Positions 31,016 through 43,800 of a stretch of 64,000 bases of DNA are shown piece by piece. Every line of letters begins with the position of its first letter. The first letter of the stretch is position 1. The DNA lies in the NCBI GenBank assembly GCA_963575745.1, contig CAUYUJ010018543.1:53501-117500 (forward strand), written 5' to 3'. The position numbers and the translations under genes were made by a program. A model generated the notes under the pieces. The model had not been told where the DNA came from. It searched no databases and was given only the letters and a program-made list of their open reading frames with translations. This DNA is from Prorocentrum cordatum (Eukaryota; Sar; Dinophyceae; Prorocentrales; Prorocentraceae).

Positions 31016-34000
31016 ATGATGAAGGTGACTCCTTTTCGGCACCCGACTGCCGATGTGGACCCGACGGAGCTCGGCGCCGCGTTCGTGGAATACGTCGGCC
31101 ACGTTGGCGTTCGACAGGCACTCGGTGCTCCCCCCATTATATTCACATCCCCATGGGTAGTTGGTCTCGTATGTCGTAGTGTTCTATAGGATGATGAACT
31201 ATGAAGGGACGGACGAGGAGGAGTGTGAGCGTCGAGGAGGAACATGAGGACATGGAGAGGGAAGACGATGAGGAGGATGGTGGAGAGAGGGAGACCAATC
31301 GTATTCCTCCCCCCTCCTCCCCTCCTCCCTCCTCGTCCCTGGATCCCTCCTCATCTCCCCCTCCTCAGCCTCGCCCTCCCCATCTCCCCCTCCTCCCCCC
31401 CTCCCCCCTCATGTACCCATATTTCCTCCCGCCACCGTCAGGCATTTTGCCTTGGACGCTACCAGTCCCTGGACAAGACGCGCGCGGTGCACGCGCCAAG
31501 CCTCGTGGAGTTCAGCGAGCTGGTCCGTCGGGGCGGATGTGCGAAACTGGTGGGGTGGGGGTGGGGGTGGGGGTGGGGGATGGTGTGGTACATACATACA
31601 TATATACATCAATCCATCCACCCATCCATCAATCCATCCATCCATCCATCCATCCATCCATACGTACATACATACATACATACACACCTACGTACATACG
31701 TATATTTACACACATACACACATACATACATACATACATGCATACATACATACATACATTCAAACATACATACATACATACATACATATACATATACATA
31801 CATACATACATACATACACCCACATACATACATACATACATACAGACAGACAGACATATACACATACATACACACATACACGCACCTACGTACATACATA
31901 CATACATACATGCATACACACATACATGCATACATACATACATACATCCATACATGCATAAATACATACATACACATACCTGCATACATACGTACATACA
32001 TACCTGCATACATACATACGCACATGCATGCAGTCATACATACTTACCTACACCCATACAGACATACATACATATACCCATACAAACATACACACATACA
32101 GACACACATGCAGACATGTCCACACCGATCTATACATACATGTTTGCATACACGCATACACAGATCATATATACATATACGTAGGTGCACGTATATATAG
32201 ACACATCGATGCACATATATGTATACATAGATAGGCAACTACATATATACAGAGGTATAGATGTATGGATGTAGACATACAGACATACATCGATACAACC
32301 ATACAGGCATACATAGGCGCATCCACGCACGCAGGCATACATAATAACCTGCACACACGCACCCACATACATACATACAGACAGACAGCCAGCCAGACAG
32401 CCAGACAGACAGACAGACATACAGACATGCATACATACATGTATACATCCATACATCCACATACATACACATACATACACACATACATGCACACATACGT
32501 ACGTACGTGTCGAGCTCGGGGGTCTGAGCCTCCTCTCCTCCTCCCCCTCCTCCTCCTCCTCCTCATCCTCCTACCGTCCTCCCTCCCTCCCTCCCTCCCT
32601 CCCTCCCTCCCTCCCCATCCCCTCCTCCTCCTCCTCCTCATCCTACCCCTCCTACCCCTCCTCCTCCTCCTCCTCCTCCTCCTCCGTATCCTCTTTATCA
32701 TTCCTCCTCCTCCTCCGCCTCCTCCTACCTCTCCTCCTCCTCCTCCCAATCCTCCCTCCCTCCCTCCCTCCTTCGCCTCCCTCCTCTTCCCTCCTCCGCC
32801 CTCCCCCCCCATCCTCGCTCATCCTCCCTCCTCCTCCACCTCCTCCCTCAGCGTCCGCCCTCCTCCTGCTCCTCCTCCCCCTCCTCATCCCCCATCCGCC
32901 TCCTCCTCCGCCTCCCCCTCCCCAGGGGGAAGATAAGGGGAGATGGAGTGGGGGGGGGGGGGGGGGGGGATGATGAGGATGAGGAGGAGGAGGAGATGGA
33001 GGAGGATGAGGGGAGTGATGAGGAACAGGAGGATGAGGAGGCTGATTGGATGATGCCGAGGCGGAAGGCGGGGAGGCGAGGAGGAGGAGCCGACGTAGGA
33101 CGAGGAGCTAGATCTCACGCACATCCCACGTGAGATTTTCGTGAGGTACAATATTTGAGCTCACAAATATCTCACGTATATCTCACGTGAGATATTTGTG
33201 AGATGCAATAGTGTACCCCACGAATATCTCACGAACATCTCACGTGAGATTTGCGTGAGATCCGAGGTCACCACGCTCATCAGTTGCACCCCAGAGTTGG
33301 AGTGCAACTACAGGCCGATGCGGGAGGCGCTGCAGCTATGCTTGGACAGGCCCGCACGACGAGGATGATGATGTGGACGATGATGACGAAAACAACGTCG
33401 GGACGGAGGATGTCAGAGAGGCTAGGGATGAAATGTAGGAGTGGGAGGACGAGGAAGAGGACGGGGAGGCGGATGAGAAGGAGGAGGGATAGGAGGAGGA
33501 GGAGGAGGGGGATGAGGAGGGGAGGAGGAGGAGGAGGAGGAGGGGGAGGATGAGGATGTGGACGAGGATATGGAGAAGGAGGGTGATGATGTTGAGGAGG
33601 AGGAGGAGGAGGAGGAGGAGAAGCCCCGCCACCGCCCCCGAGGTATCCAGCCGCCCACAAAGAGCGCGGCACCGTCGCGGTCGCGGACCGCGCGGGTGCC
33701 CTGGCCGACAAGCTCAACGCGGTGCTGGTTCACCTTCGGCGTCTGCGAGACAGCGCGGTACGTCGGCGCCAGGCTGTCCGCTGACGACGAAACGAACCCT
33801 CGCCATGACGTCCCCTCCCTCCCTCCCGCCCACCCTTACCCGCCCTCTCTTATACCTCACTCCTTCCCTCCCTCGCTGCGTCTCTCCTCCACCGCCCTCT
33901 CCCGCCCCATCCCTCTTCTCCCATCTCCGCCCACCTCCCAATCCCTGATCCCTGCCCCCCCCCCTGGATAGGCGTATGGCCAGTGCTCCCGCGCCCAGTG

Positions 34001-36782
34001 CCTCAAGCTTGAGGAGATCTGCGCGGCGCTGGGCGCCCACGACTCACACAGGTCGGGAGGAGGACGATGACGAGGAGGAGAACGAGGGTGGGGTGACGAG
34101 GTAAGGACGAGGAGGACGAGGAGGAGGAGGACGATGAGGAGGGAGGAGGAAGAGGAGGAGGAGGAGGAGGATGAGGAGACTGAGGAGGATGAGGATGCGG
34201 ATGAGGAGGAGGAGGAGAAGGAGGGGGAGGGGGAGGAGGAGGGGGAGGACGAGGATAAGGAGGAGGATGAGGAGGAGGGTGCGGTGAAGAGGTAAGGAAG
34301 AGAGATGGCGGAGAGGGGGATGTACGCGGACAACGGTCAGGGCGTGGATGATGATGATGGTGGTGGTGATGATGATACTGATGATGATGATGATGATGAT
34401 GCTGATGATGAGCTGGAGAGGTCACAGTACGACAGCGTCGACGGCGGGAGCGACGGATACCACTACGACAAGAAGCGCACCTACGACAGCGCCGACGGGC
34501 ACAACTACGACAAGAAGCGCACCTACGACAGCGCCGACGGCTGGTGCGACATGAAGAGCACCTACGACAGCGCCGACGGCCGGCACGACAAGAAGCGCGC
34601 CTACGACAGCGCCGACGGCTGGTACTACAACAAGAAGCGCACCTACGACAGCACCGACACATACACCTTCGACAAGAAGCGCACCTACGACAGCACCTAC
34701 GACAGCACCTACGACCAGACGCACACCTACGACAGCACCTACGACAGCACCCGCGACATGGCCTACGGCAACACCATGGACGGCTTGGACGATACCACTC
34801 TCCAGGAGCCTTCCCGTTGCCGCCAGGGGGGTGGCAGAGACGCGATGAGGATGGGCGGTGAGGAGGTGGATGTGAGGGGAGGGCGGTAAGGAGGTGGTGA
34901 GGATGTGGATGGACACTGAGGAGGTGGATGAGGATTGGTGGTGGGGCGGTGGTGAGGCGGAGGCAGTATTACATCCTCCTCCTCCTCCTCCTCCTCATCC
35001 TCCTCATACTCTTCCCCGTCACCAGCCTCATAGACCCCCAACCTCCTCCTCCTCAAAATGGTAGTGCGTGTCGTCGTCATCGTCCCCCTCATCGTCGTCG
35101 TCCGCCTCTTCCTCCTCGTCGTCCTCCTTGTCATCCTCGTCCTCATCATCTCTCCTCATCGCACCTCCCCTCGTCACTCGGGTCCTCCTCCGCACTCCAT
35201 CACACCTCCGCACCTCTGCACCTCCCGCAGCCATGTTGGCTTGGTGGTGTTGCTGGCCAGCCTCCAGTATCGGATCCAGCGTTCGCTGGCGCGGTATCGG
35301 CGTTCTTCCCACGCTTGTTCGACATGAACTCGGCCGCCATGCAAGCCTTGAAGGGTACGTTCGTCCAGGCGAGGTGGGCGGAACTCCAGCGCGGTCAGCA
35401 CCGCGCGCTGTTCCGCATCGTCGCGGACAACATGCCGCGAATCGCCCTCGCCCTCTCGAGCGCGCAGAAGCGGGACATGCACTGCCTGCAGTTGTACGGC
35501 GGTCAGAGCGGTGCGCACGCTGTGTCGCACGAGGTCTACGCACTCGGTTTGCAGAGCTTCGCCTACGATCGCGGCCCCAGCGATGCCGACATCGACACCG
35601 ATGTGATCACGTGGGCGTTGCGCGTCACCCCGCGCGGCACGGTGCGGGTGACGCTCAGATCGTCAGAGTGTTCCGAGGTTGTCGCCACGCACGCCGTTGT
35701 CATCGCCGTGCTGGTGTGGTTGCGTGGTGGGGAGGTCCTCATGACGTCGCGCTCTGGCACGAAGACCTCGTTGCGGGCGTGCAAGCCAATCCACCGCATG
35801 GTCAGCGTGCTGGCGCCCATCATGTTCACCACGTACCTGGGCCAGTTCGGCGCGTGGGACACGGAGCCGCTCGAGGTCGTCTCCAGCCACCACCTCTTCA
35901 AAGGCCTTGCGAAGGCCGCGGTGTTCATCATTCCTTCGTCGTCGTCTTCTTCTTCTTCTCCTCCTCCTCCTCAACGTCCCCCGCCCTACCACAATTACAG
36001 TGTTGAATCAATGTGTCCTCCTCCTGCTCCTCCTCCGCAACCTCCTTCTCTTCCTCCTCATCCTCCTCCTCCTCCTCATATTCTCCCGTCATCCTCCTCC
36101 TCGCCATCCTCATCCTCATACCGATGAGGAAGAGCCTGTGGGTCCGTTCACACCGAGGAGGGAGCGCGTTTATCGCAGTGGCTACACCTCCATGTTCTGC
36201 AAGTCGGTGGCCAGCATCATCCACGCGATTTTCTGCTTGCGGGTTGGGTCTACGATCAAAGATTTTTTTGGACAGAACTATTTGAGCCCGAGGACCCGCG
36301 TCATAGTATGGGACCTTGAAGGCATATGATTGAGGGGCAACGCATGGCGTGGACACCACATGTGGGGTTTTACAGCAAAGCATAGCATAGCATGGCATCG
36401 AATTGCATCGAATGGCACCGTATTGCATAGCATGACAACGCAAACTTGGGTGCACGAGTAAACTTATGCATGCTACCCAAAACCTGTGCTCCAGGAGACG
36501 GAGGAGGGGGAGGATAAGAAGGGGCACGAATGAGGAGGAGGAGGACGAGGGACAGGGAGGAGGAGCGGTAGGAGCACGAGCAGGAGAAGGAATGTAAGCT
36601 CGAAGCCCCTCGACCCCCGATTCGTCGAACGGGTGATCCACGCGTTTGCGTTGCCCCCGATCGATGCCGACTGGGTTCCATTACGACGCGACACACAGGA
36701 CATTGTCAGACAGTTCGCCAGGGAACGCATTCCCCTCGACCGACGACGCTTCGACGGTGACGCCAGGGCCATCGGCTTCTGA
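31016..36782 (+). CDS. Gene A: nine-exon gene of unknown function, about 622 aa
   Basis: Exons by phase: 31,016-31,156; 31,442-31,549; 33,267-33,349; 33,643-33,757; 33,972-34,051; 34,421-34,830; 35,280 (or 35,268)-35,920; 36,129-36,242; 36,606-36,782 (TGA). Reading phase is consistent across all eight joins. Donors are GT except GC after exon 3; every intron ends AG. Exon 1 starts [20 protein letters not shown]. Exons 2-5 encode short helical pieces ([60 protein letters not shown]). Exon 6 is a tandem peptide repeat of [12 protein letters not shown] type. Exon 7 (about 214 aa) is the only large globular part, with [20 protein letters not shown], and resembles nothing I know. No signal peptide or membrane segment is evident. 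Introns are filled with GAG/GAT, CTC/ATC or CATA repeats and a palindromic element. An ORF at 36,797-37,027 ending DSQDDVDLVQLAKWLKLS could be an alternative end. Confidence 0.6.
31588..32512. repeat. (CATA)n and relatives inside gene A intron 2
   Basis: About 920 bp of CATA/CATC/CAGA tetramers with drift. It encodes spurious Tyr/Thr/His and Cys/Met/Tyr/Val ORFs. CCATCCATCCATC lies at the left edge (31,607-31,660) and CAGACAGACAGAC near 32,380-32,420. Confidence 0.9.
32520..33060. repeat. TCC-rich then GGA/GAT-rich tracts, gene A intron 2
   Basis: Pyrimidine tract 32,530-32,925 (TCC, CCCT and CTCATC units), a 15-G run near 32,950-32,970, then purine tract 32,970-33,055 (GATGAGGAG units). The two are mutually complementary in part. 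Confidence 0.85.
33106..33264. mobile_element. Palindromic CTCACGTGAG element before gene A exon 3
   Basis: Whole-length imperfect palindrome: GATCTCACGCACATCCCACG at left, CTCACGTGAGATTTGCGTGA then GATC at right. It has internal copies of ATCTCACGTGAGAT, and the exon 3 acceptor follows within 3 bp. A related array is at 39,815-39,992. Confidence 0.65.
34421..34830 (+). repeat. Coding minisatellite in gene A exon 6 ([12 protein letters not shown])
   Basis: Units of 36-39 bp encode [78 protein letters not shown], then shorter TYDSTYDS units. Third-position changes such as GCC/ACC with conserved peptide suggest selection on the protein rather than fresh slippage. Confidence 0.75.
36345..36470. 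repeat. GCATAGCATGGCAT-type short repeat, gene A intron 8
   Basis: Units of AGCATAGCATAGCATGGCAT and ATCGAATTGCATCGAATGGC. A similar ATGCCATGCTATG patch lies in gene D intron 7 (43,990-44,180), on the complementary sense. Confidence 0.6.
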
Positions 36783-38022
36783 GTACGCCAGCAGCAGTGT
36801 TTGCGAGACTCCCACGCCTCCCCCCCCCCCCGAAGCGCCGCAGGCTTGGCGTAAAGACGCCTGATGCGAACTATCGCACCCAGACATTCTCGCCCAGCCT
36901 GTCGAGCCCGTCCTCTGGCACCCCGCCCCCTGCGGTGTCGCGGCAGGACAGCGGGGTCACAGAGCCTGGCGACTCGCAGGACGATGTTGATCTTGTGCAG
37001 CTTGCGAAGTGGCTTAAGCTCAGCTAGGCGTCGCGCGTGTTCTAGTCTAGATACCATCTGGGTGCGTAGCCACAGTCGAAAGGACATCGGCTGCACTAGG
37101 TTGGCACCCAGAGTTTGACCGCAGCCCAGCAGCACAATCAGTTTACATACTTGCAAGGCAGCACAGCAACACAATCATCACAGCAGGCCGCCCGACGAGC
37201 GCACGCGTTCGTGAGATTGCGTCCAGTCGGCGTGAGCAGGCTCATGTAGCATAGCACCGATGGGGATCGCCGCGACATACCCAGACTCGGGGATGTATGC
37301 TCGTTGCGGTCGGTGTTAGTTCAGTTTAAGTGGTCGCAATCGCTCGCTCGCACCAGACGCCAGCCTCGTTTGTTGCACGTGCTAGAACAAATGCGCCCCA
37401 AAGATATGAGCTGGATGATGTGCATCATGCGTATGCTGACTGGTATGGGATGGATGGTTGTGATATTGATCGGGGGCGGAAGGAGATGATGCAATTTGAG
37501 AGGACAGAAACGACATTGAGGGATTCAGGTTGATGGGAGGATGTGCAGGACATGTGGCTGGTCAGCATCGCCATTCGTCGTCAGACTTAAGGGGGGTGCT
37601 AGTCTGATTCGCTCGTGTTCACAAGAACGCGTTCTGGGAATTCACGTCGAACTGAATCTGTACATGCTCAGACTCTCTCATTCTCAGGGCTAGAACTCAC
37701 ATACACACGTCCATTCAGACCCACTCATGCTCGGACACTCGGGAGCCACGACACCCCCCCCCCCGTAGTTTGACTCACTTGCCACAGCGTTCAAGTAACA
37801 TGTGACACATACCTTCAGTCAGTGAATAATTCAGTGGTATACATTGTTACACATCGTTAACTTTGGATTAGCCCAACGTTAGATCATTATAGTATTGCTC
37901 ACCGTGCACCCTTCAGCCTGCACCCCCCTGCGATCCCCCATGTCAGTGTTTTCATGTAGTTCACAGTAGCGACGGTGGCGACATCTCCAGTTTGATTCCT
38001 GACTCCCTCCGCGCGGCCGCAG
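36783..38022. other. Between genes A and B, mostly unexplained
   Basis: 36,797-37,027 is an ORF rich in Ser/Pro that ends DVDLVQLAKWLKLS, possibly part of gene A or B. 37,330-37,533 is open (RYELDDVHHAYADWYGMDGC) but has no family. The remainder (37,540-37,990) is AT-richer with no repeat. First exon(s) of gene B must lie here if it is complete. Confidence 0.3.
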
Positions 38023-38971
38023 GAGATAGGCAAGTGGCTGGTGAGCAGCGAGAGCGAAGACGAGGCGGCGATCGTGGCGAAGGCCATGCAGGCGGAGGCC
38101 GTCCCTGGGCGCAAGCAGTGGCTGAAGGCCACCTTCTCATCCTGCTCGTCCTCATCTTTCTCCTCTTCCTCCTCATCCTGCTCGTCTTCCTGTCACCCTC
38201 CTAATCCTCCTCCAATTGCCCCTCCTCCTCCTCCTCCCCCTCCTCCTCACCATCCTCATACTCCTTCACCCACACCTTCATCCTTCTCATCATCTTAATA
38301 GCATCCCCCTCGTCCTCCTCCTCCTCCTCCTCATCCTCTTATTCCTGCGCATCTTCCTAAATTGTCCCTAGGCGTTCCTCAGGTGGATGGGCGGATGGGC
38401 GGATGACGGAGGAGGAGCGATGGAGGCAGGAAGAGAGGGAGGGATGGGGGATGAGCACGATCACAGGGTTCTCTGATGTATCCACAGCCCCAAACGCAAG
38501 CCAGGTTCCTAGTGTTTTCGTATCTTTCCTGGACCAAAGGCAGAGCGTACGTCCGCGGCCGCGGAGGCCAAGGCCCAGTCCAAGAAGGCGAGGGCCAAGG
38601 CAAATGCCCAGTCCCAGAAGGCGAAGGCCAAGGCCAAAGCCCAGTCCCAGAAGGCGAAGGCCAAGGCCAAGGCGGTGCCCCAGAAGGCGAATACCATGAA
38701 AGGCACTGGGCCTCCGAAGGTCGCTGATGGTGTAGATCGCCCGCGCAAGCTTCCTCACAAAGTTTTCGGTTTCTTGAATGCGATTTATGCAACGGCAAAA
38801 TCGTACATTTTGTTTCCTGGTGGTGATTCGAAATTGCACCTGTTCTGTGAAGTACACTCGTCTAAGACAGATGAGCACGCGAAGATTTGTGCGCAGATCA
38901 CGCGCCACAGTTCGAAGTCGGGCCTGTCTAAAGAAGCTGCCTTGGCTTATCGCGCCAAGCTTTTGCAGTGA
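38023..38971 (+). CDS. Gene B: Lys/Ala-rich protein, 3' exons
   Basis: Two phase-matched exons. 38,023-38,127 encodes EIGKWLVSSESEDEAAIVAK and GRKQWLK and ends AG/GC. 38,540-38,971 encodes AERTSAAAEAKAQSKKARAK, further AKAQSQKAKAKAK repeats, then a compact tail (KVFGFLNAIYATAKSYILFP, CEVHSSKTDEHAKICAQITR) ending KLLQ and TGA. The Lys/Ala-rich repeat resembles histone H1-like or dinoflagellate basic nuclear tails, so DNA or RNA binding is an inference. The 5' exons were not found. The intron (38,128-38,539) carries CTC/ATC triplets and a GGATGGGCGGATG repeat. Confidence 0.5.
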
Positions 38972-40365
38972 TTTCTGGTTGCTGGGGTAGTCAATTTGAA
39001 CGTCACGCAGGGGTGTGACGCCTCGACCATTTAGTTTTGTGAAATGCTCGGCGATCACACTGTCGAGCATGCACCGTTGATGTGTTCGATTCCGCTGTTG
39101 GGTATTCTAGTCTATATGCCACGATTGGGGAGTGGCGCTTCGTTTCAATGCTTCTGCAATCAGCTAGTGTCAGAGTTACGTTTCTGTGCCCAAGGGGTGG
39201 CGGCTGAAAGTGTGACCCACGTCGGTCGGTATCTTGCCATTATCATACTCACTCCCTCCCTGACTGGCCTCTCTCACCCCGCCCTCTCGCACGCGCCTCC
39301 CTCGCCTCCCGTACCCACCCCTCCACGTGTAACCTTCTTCCCACACCCATCTCATTTACCTCAGACCTTTAATCGGTCGCCAGATCACCAACTCCACCCA
39401 TGCGTTCGCTGCGGTGGAGACGACTGGAAGTTCAGAATCTTCTGAGGTCAGGTTCGTTGCTGGAATGCTCGTTCGGCGGGTTAGTTCAGGTATGTGCTCG
39501 GCTGGCGCGTTCAATTCCAGATGTTATGACTGTCAGTTCAAGTCTAGACGATCGAGTGGATTACACGTTCGAATTGAAACATCACACTGCCTTGTTTGAA
39601 GTTATACGTTCGAATCGACTTACACAATCGAACCGAAGAAATGTTCAAATCGACAATGAGAACCACTACATTCACGATCCACCAATCTAAATACAATTCT
39701 ATGAATGTGGATTCGACATCAATAATTTATTTCAAACACGATTTAACATTATTAGTTCGTGAAACAAACAATTCAATCATTCAAATGATATGTGATTCAA
39801 TGTTGTAGTAGAATAGCGCGTCTCACCAAAATCTCTCGTGAGATGTTGGTGAGATTTCTATCTCACCAAAATCTCACGTGAGTCTCACGTGAGACGTTTG
39901 GTGAGATTTGGATCTCACCTGAGTCTCACGTGAGATTTTGGTGAGATGCTGGATCTCACGGGCATCTCACGTGAGATTTTGGTGAGATTCAGTAGTTTGG
40001 CATAGTTTTGAATAATTTATTTGTTTACAATATGAATTGACATATTTACATAATTTATCAATATGTAATTCAAATATTGTAGATTAAAACAAATATGTTT
40101 CACAGAATATTGACTCACAACGTTGTGATTTATAGACATGTATCTGACCACAATAGTGATTATCATACTCGTTCGTCAATATCTGTGTCTGGGCCAGGCA
40201 CTAACGTTATGTTGTGTGTGGCAGTGTCGGCCCAAGGGTGACCGATAAATGAGTTTCGACTACCGTCGGTGGTGCTGGGCGGATGCCGTTCCCCCGCGCC
40301 AACGTATCCCATACTGACACGTGCTGTTTCCTGCGCCACCACCTTCACAACTATCACACCCCAGT
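38972..40365. other. AT-rich spacer with CTCACGTGAG array
   Basis: From about 39,500 to 40,150 the base composition falls to clearly AT-rich, unlike the rest of the window. 39,560-39,660 has repeated GTTCGAATYGA motifs. The palindrome array is annotated separately. No gene was recognised. Confidence 0.4.
39815..39992. repeat. CTCACGTGAG palindrome array
   Basis: ATCTCACCAAAATCTCACGT then GAG and its complement TGGTGAGAT alternate five times in 175 bp, giving nested hairpins. Related to 33,106-33,264. Confidence 0.75.
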
Positions 40366-40506
40366 ACGTTTACGCTCCCCAATGATTTTAGCGGCTTTAG
40401 CGATGTCGTTGTCGAGCCTGTGGAACACCCCGCGGATCCAGAGGGACCAGATGACCAGGGCATGGAGGTTGACGGAGTCGACGCCGTGGTCGATTCAGAC
40501 GAGTGA
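40366..40506 (+). CDS. Possible terminal exon C, acidic tail
   Basis: Open frame reading TFTLPNDFSGFSDVVVEPVE, then EHPADPEGPDDQGMEVDGVD and AVVDSDE before TGA at 40,504-40,506. A possible acceptor is TCACACCCCAG at about 40,363. No upstream exon was identified. It may be the end of an unresolved gene or chance. Confidence 0.3.
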   Translation, partial: TFTLPNDFSGFSDVVVEPVEHPADPEGPDDQGMEVDGVDAVVDSDE

Positions 40507-40819
40507 GGCGATTTTGGGGCAAACGGATTGGGTTGATAGGACGTGCGAGGTTAGAGATGGTTGGTCGTCTCCTTGATCTGATGATTCTATTGTGGGCGGT
40601 CCTGGGCGGCCCCATGGGACCTCTCCATCATCCGTGGGTGTACTTGGTGTCCTGGACGTTTCCGCTGGACCTCCGTGGACCTTATGGGTTTCCCTCTGGA
40701 CCAACCTGAATATGTTACATACGATGCAACTCCCTTAACTGTGGTTTCAAAGCTTCCTGGGCTCAAGACCGTTTGAGAACGTTCTTCCCGAAACGTGTGT
40801 GAAGCTACTCGTGGGCTCC

Positions 40820-43800
40820 ATGGCGCCCAAGAAAGTGCTCGGCAAGTTCGCGAAGGCTGCTCCGAAGCGCGCGGCAGGCGGTGGCAAGGACCATGATTTC
40901 AAAACTGGCCACGTCTGCACCCGCCGTCACATGTTCTAACGTTCGAACAGTTTTGGGAGTTGCATTGTATGCACACACATAGATATCATACCTAGTAGGA
41001 CGGTGTTCTTCGTCGCCCAGCAGCTGCTCCGTCTGGGACTCCGTCTGCGAGCGCCATCGTGCCGTGCAATAAGGGGACCGCGGCGCTCGCGATGAAGGCC
41101 CAGAACATGGACATCGACGAGAAGATCGAGCTCTTCAGGTGCCCCGATGAGAAAGATATGATGAGTGTGAAGATGGGGATGCGAATGACGAGATGAGGAG
41201 GAGGAAGATGAGGAGGAGGAGGAGGAGGAACATGAGGATGAGGGGGGCGATGAACAGGAGGAGGGGGAGGGTGAGCAGGAGGATGAGAAAGATATGAGGA
41301 TGAGCAGGTTGATGATGACGAGGAGGATGATGATGATGAGACTGATGATGGCGAGAAATCTGAATAACAGGATGATGAAACTGGTGATGAATATGATGAT
41401 GGTGGTGATGATGATGAGAATAATGAGCAGGAGGAAGAGGAGGAGGAGGAGGAGGAGTAAGAGGGAGAGGAGAAGGAGGAGGAGGATGGGGGGGAGGAGT
41501 ATGACGGACGACTATGATCAGATTCCGTTTTGATATACAATCATACGGCTACAGGGCGCGAGGGGAACCCCGACGACTTGCGGCAGCTCAAGGCGATCTT
41601 CACTGCCGACGAGCTTCGCAAGCTGTACGGGCGTTTCCGCACGGCCCGCAAGCAGGGCCCAGAGGTGGAGCACAAGTACAACGAGGCACTGCCATCTATC
41701 AAAACAATTGAGGATGAGGAGGCTGATCAGGATGATGATGACGACGATGATGGCGACCACGGCGAGGTTGATGTGTTTGTACAGGGGGAGAGGTGCTAGC
41801 GATGCGTTGTCGAAGGCATGAGGAGGATGAGGAGGATGCGAGAGAATGCCGATCCCTCTCTCGTCCTCCCCCGCCTCATCGCCCTCCTCCCTCCCCCGTC
41901 TCCTCCTCCTCCGTCTCCTCCTCCTCCTCCTCCGTCTCCTCCTCCTCCTCCGCCTCCTCCTCCTCCTCCTCCTCCGCCCGACTGGTCTCCCCCCCCCCCT
42001 CCGCCTGGCCACCAACCGCAATCATTCGACCAATCCCGAAGGCGACGAACGACAAGACCAACAAGGGGGGGACCAAGAAGGCGGCATCCGTGATGCTCAT
42101 GGCCTGGCTGGTGGGCCCATCGATGGACGAGCGGTTCTGGGAGGTGTGCCAGAACATATCGTTCACCGGGGGCGTCACCAGCGAGTCCACCTGGATGAGC
42201 GAGAAACAGCTGTACGACAAGTACGGCGAGTCGGAGGCGGAGGAGATGAAGGAGAACGGGTTGGTTCAGGTTCTTGGTCATTCTTATCGGTCTCGTCATC
42301 CTTCTCTCCCTCTTCCTCACTGGCCGCCTCCTCCTCATCATCATCATTCTCATCATCATGCCTCGCATCATAATCTGCATCGTCCTCCTCCCCCTCTGCG
42401 TCTCCTCCTTCTCCTCGTCCTTCCTTATCATCCTTCTCATCCGCCCCCTCCTCCTCATCATCTCATTCAGCACTTCCTTCGTCTAACGTACGACCTCCTC
42501 CTCATTCCTCCTCCTCCTCCTCCTCCTCATCCTCCTCCTCCTCGCTGCTCCTCGTCATTCCTCTCCTCCTCCTCATCCTCCCCTCCCTCCTCCTCCTCCT
42601 CCTCCTCCGCCAAGCGCCAGGTTCGCGTTCGCCCAAAGAACCCGCGGAGGAGGCAATACTTGGACCAGGTGGACAAGTTCAGCAAGTCGTTCCAGCGCGC
42701 CAAGAGCACGCAGGCGCGCTTCTAAAACCCACGACAGAGGGGGATGAGCTCCCCCCAGGCGTCGTCCACCTCCTCCTCCTCCTCTTCCGCCTCCTCCTCC
42801 CCCGCCCCCTCTTCCTCCTCCTCCCCCTCTTCCTCCTCTTCCGCCTTCTCCCCCTCCTCCTCCTCATCCTCCTCCTTCTCCTCTTCCCCCTCCCCCCCTT
42901 CCTCCTCCTCCTCCTCCTCCTCCTCCTCCCCCAGTGTAGCATTCAATCTAAGTGACAGTGTGTTCACAGGAGAAGGGAGCGATGATGATGAGGAGGATGA
43001 GGAGGAGGATGAAGATGAGGAGGTGGATGATGATGAGGAGGAGGAGGATGAGGAGGTGGACCGTCCATCCCAGGCCAAGGGCAAGAAAGGCATCGCCCAA
43101 GACCAGCGCGGCATGCTCGCCGATTCGCTGGCCAAGGTCGGGCTGCAGGACTGTGCTCGCGCAGGTTCCACCCCTCTTCCAATCATCCTCGCCAGCATCG
43201 CCCCCTCCTCCTCCTCCTCCTTCTCATGTCCTCCTCCTCCTCCTCCTCCTCCTCCTCCCCGCTCGGCCCCTTCTCCACTTCCCCCGATGCCCCTCCTCCC
43301 CTCCCCCCTTTCCTCGCCGTCCTCGTCCTGATGCGGCGGAGGGCGGCGATGAGTCGGAGGATGAGGAGGTTCGGAAGCCTATGACCAGGATGCGGAGGGG
43401 TCGGAAGACGAGGGGGATGCGGAGGAGAATGAGGAGGACAGGGAGGAGGGTGAGGAGGAGGAGGAGGAGGATGAAGAGGAGGAGTATGAGGAGGAGGGCG
43501 AGGAGGCGGATGAGGAGGAGGAGGAGCGTGAAGACGGGGATGGTCGCCACCCCATAAGACAGGCTCGTTCCGCACCATGGGCCTCGGCAGCATGGACATC
43601 GACGGCGACGACGACGACGGCGAGGGGCACGGCACCGCTGGGCGCGGCAGCAGGGGCCGCAGCAGCGGCACGACAGGCCGCGGCAGCGCTGGCAGGGGCC
43701 GTGGCAGCGGTGGCCGCGGCGCGCGCCCCGCCATGTCGCTGGTGCAGGATTGCATTTTTCTCACGAGAAGGACGAGGATGCTAAGGAGGAGGCGGAGGAG

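Noticed and set aside
31201-32238. Long Tyr/Thr/His and Cys/Met/Tyr ORFs
   Set aside because: Translation of the CATA tetranucleotide repeat. Only a short exon at 31,442-31,549 is supported.
36797-37027. Separate small gene ending DVDLVQLAKWLKLS
   Set aside because: It looks coding but no start or phase-matched exon could be tied to it; kept as a note under gene A.
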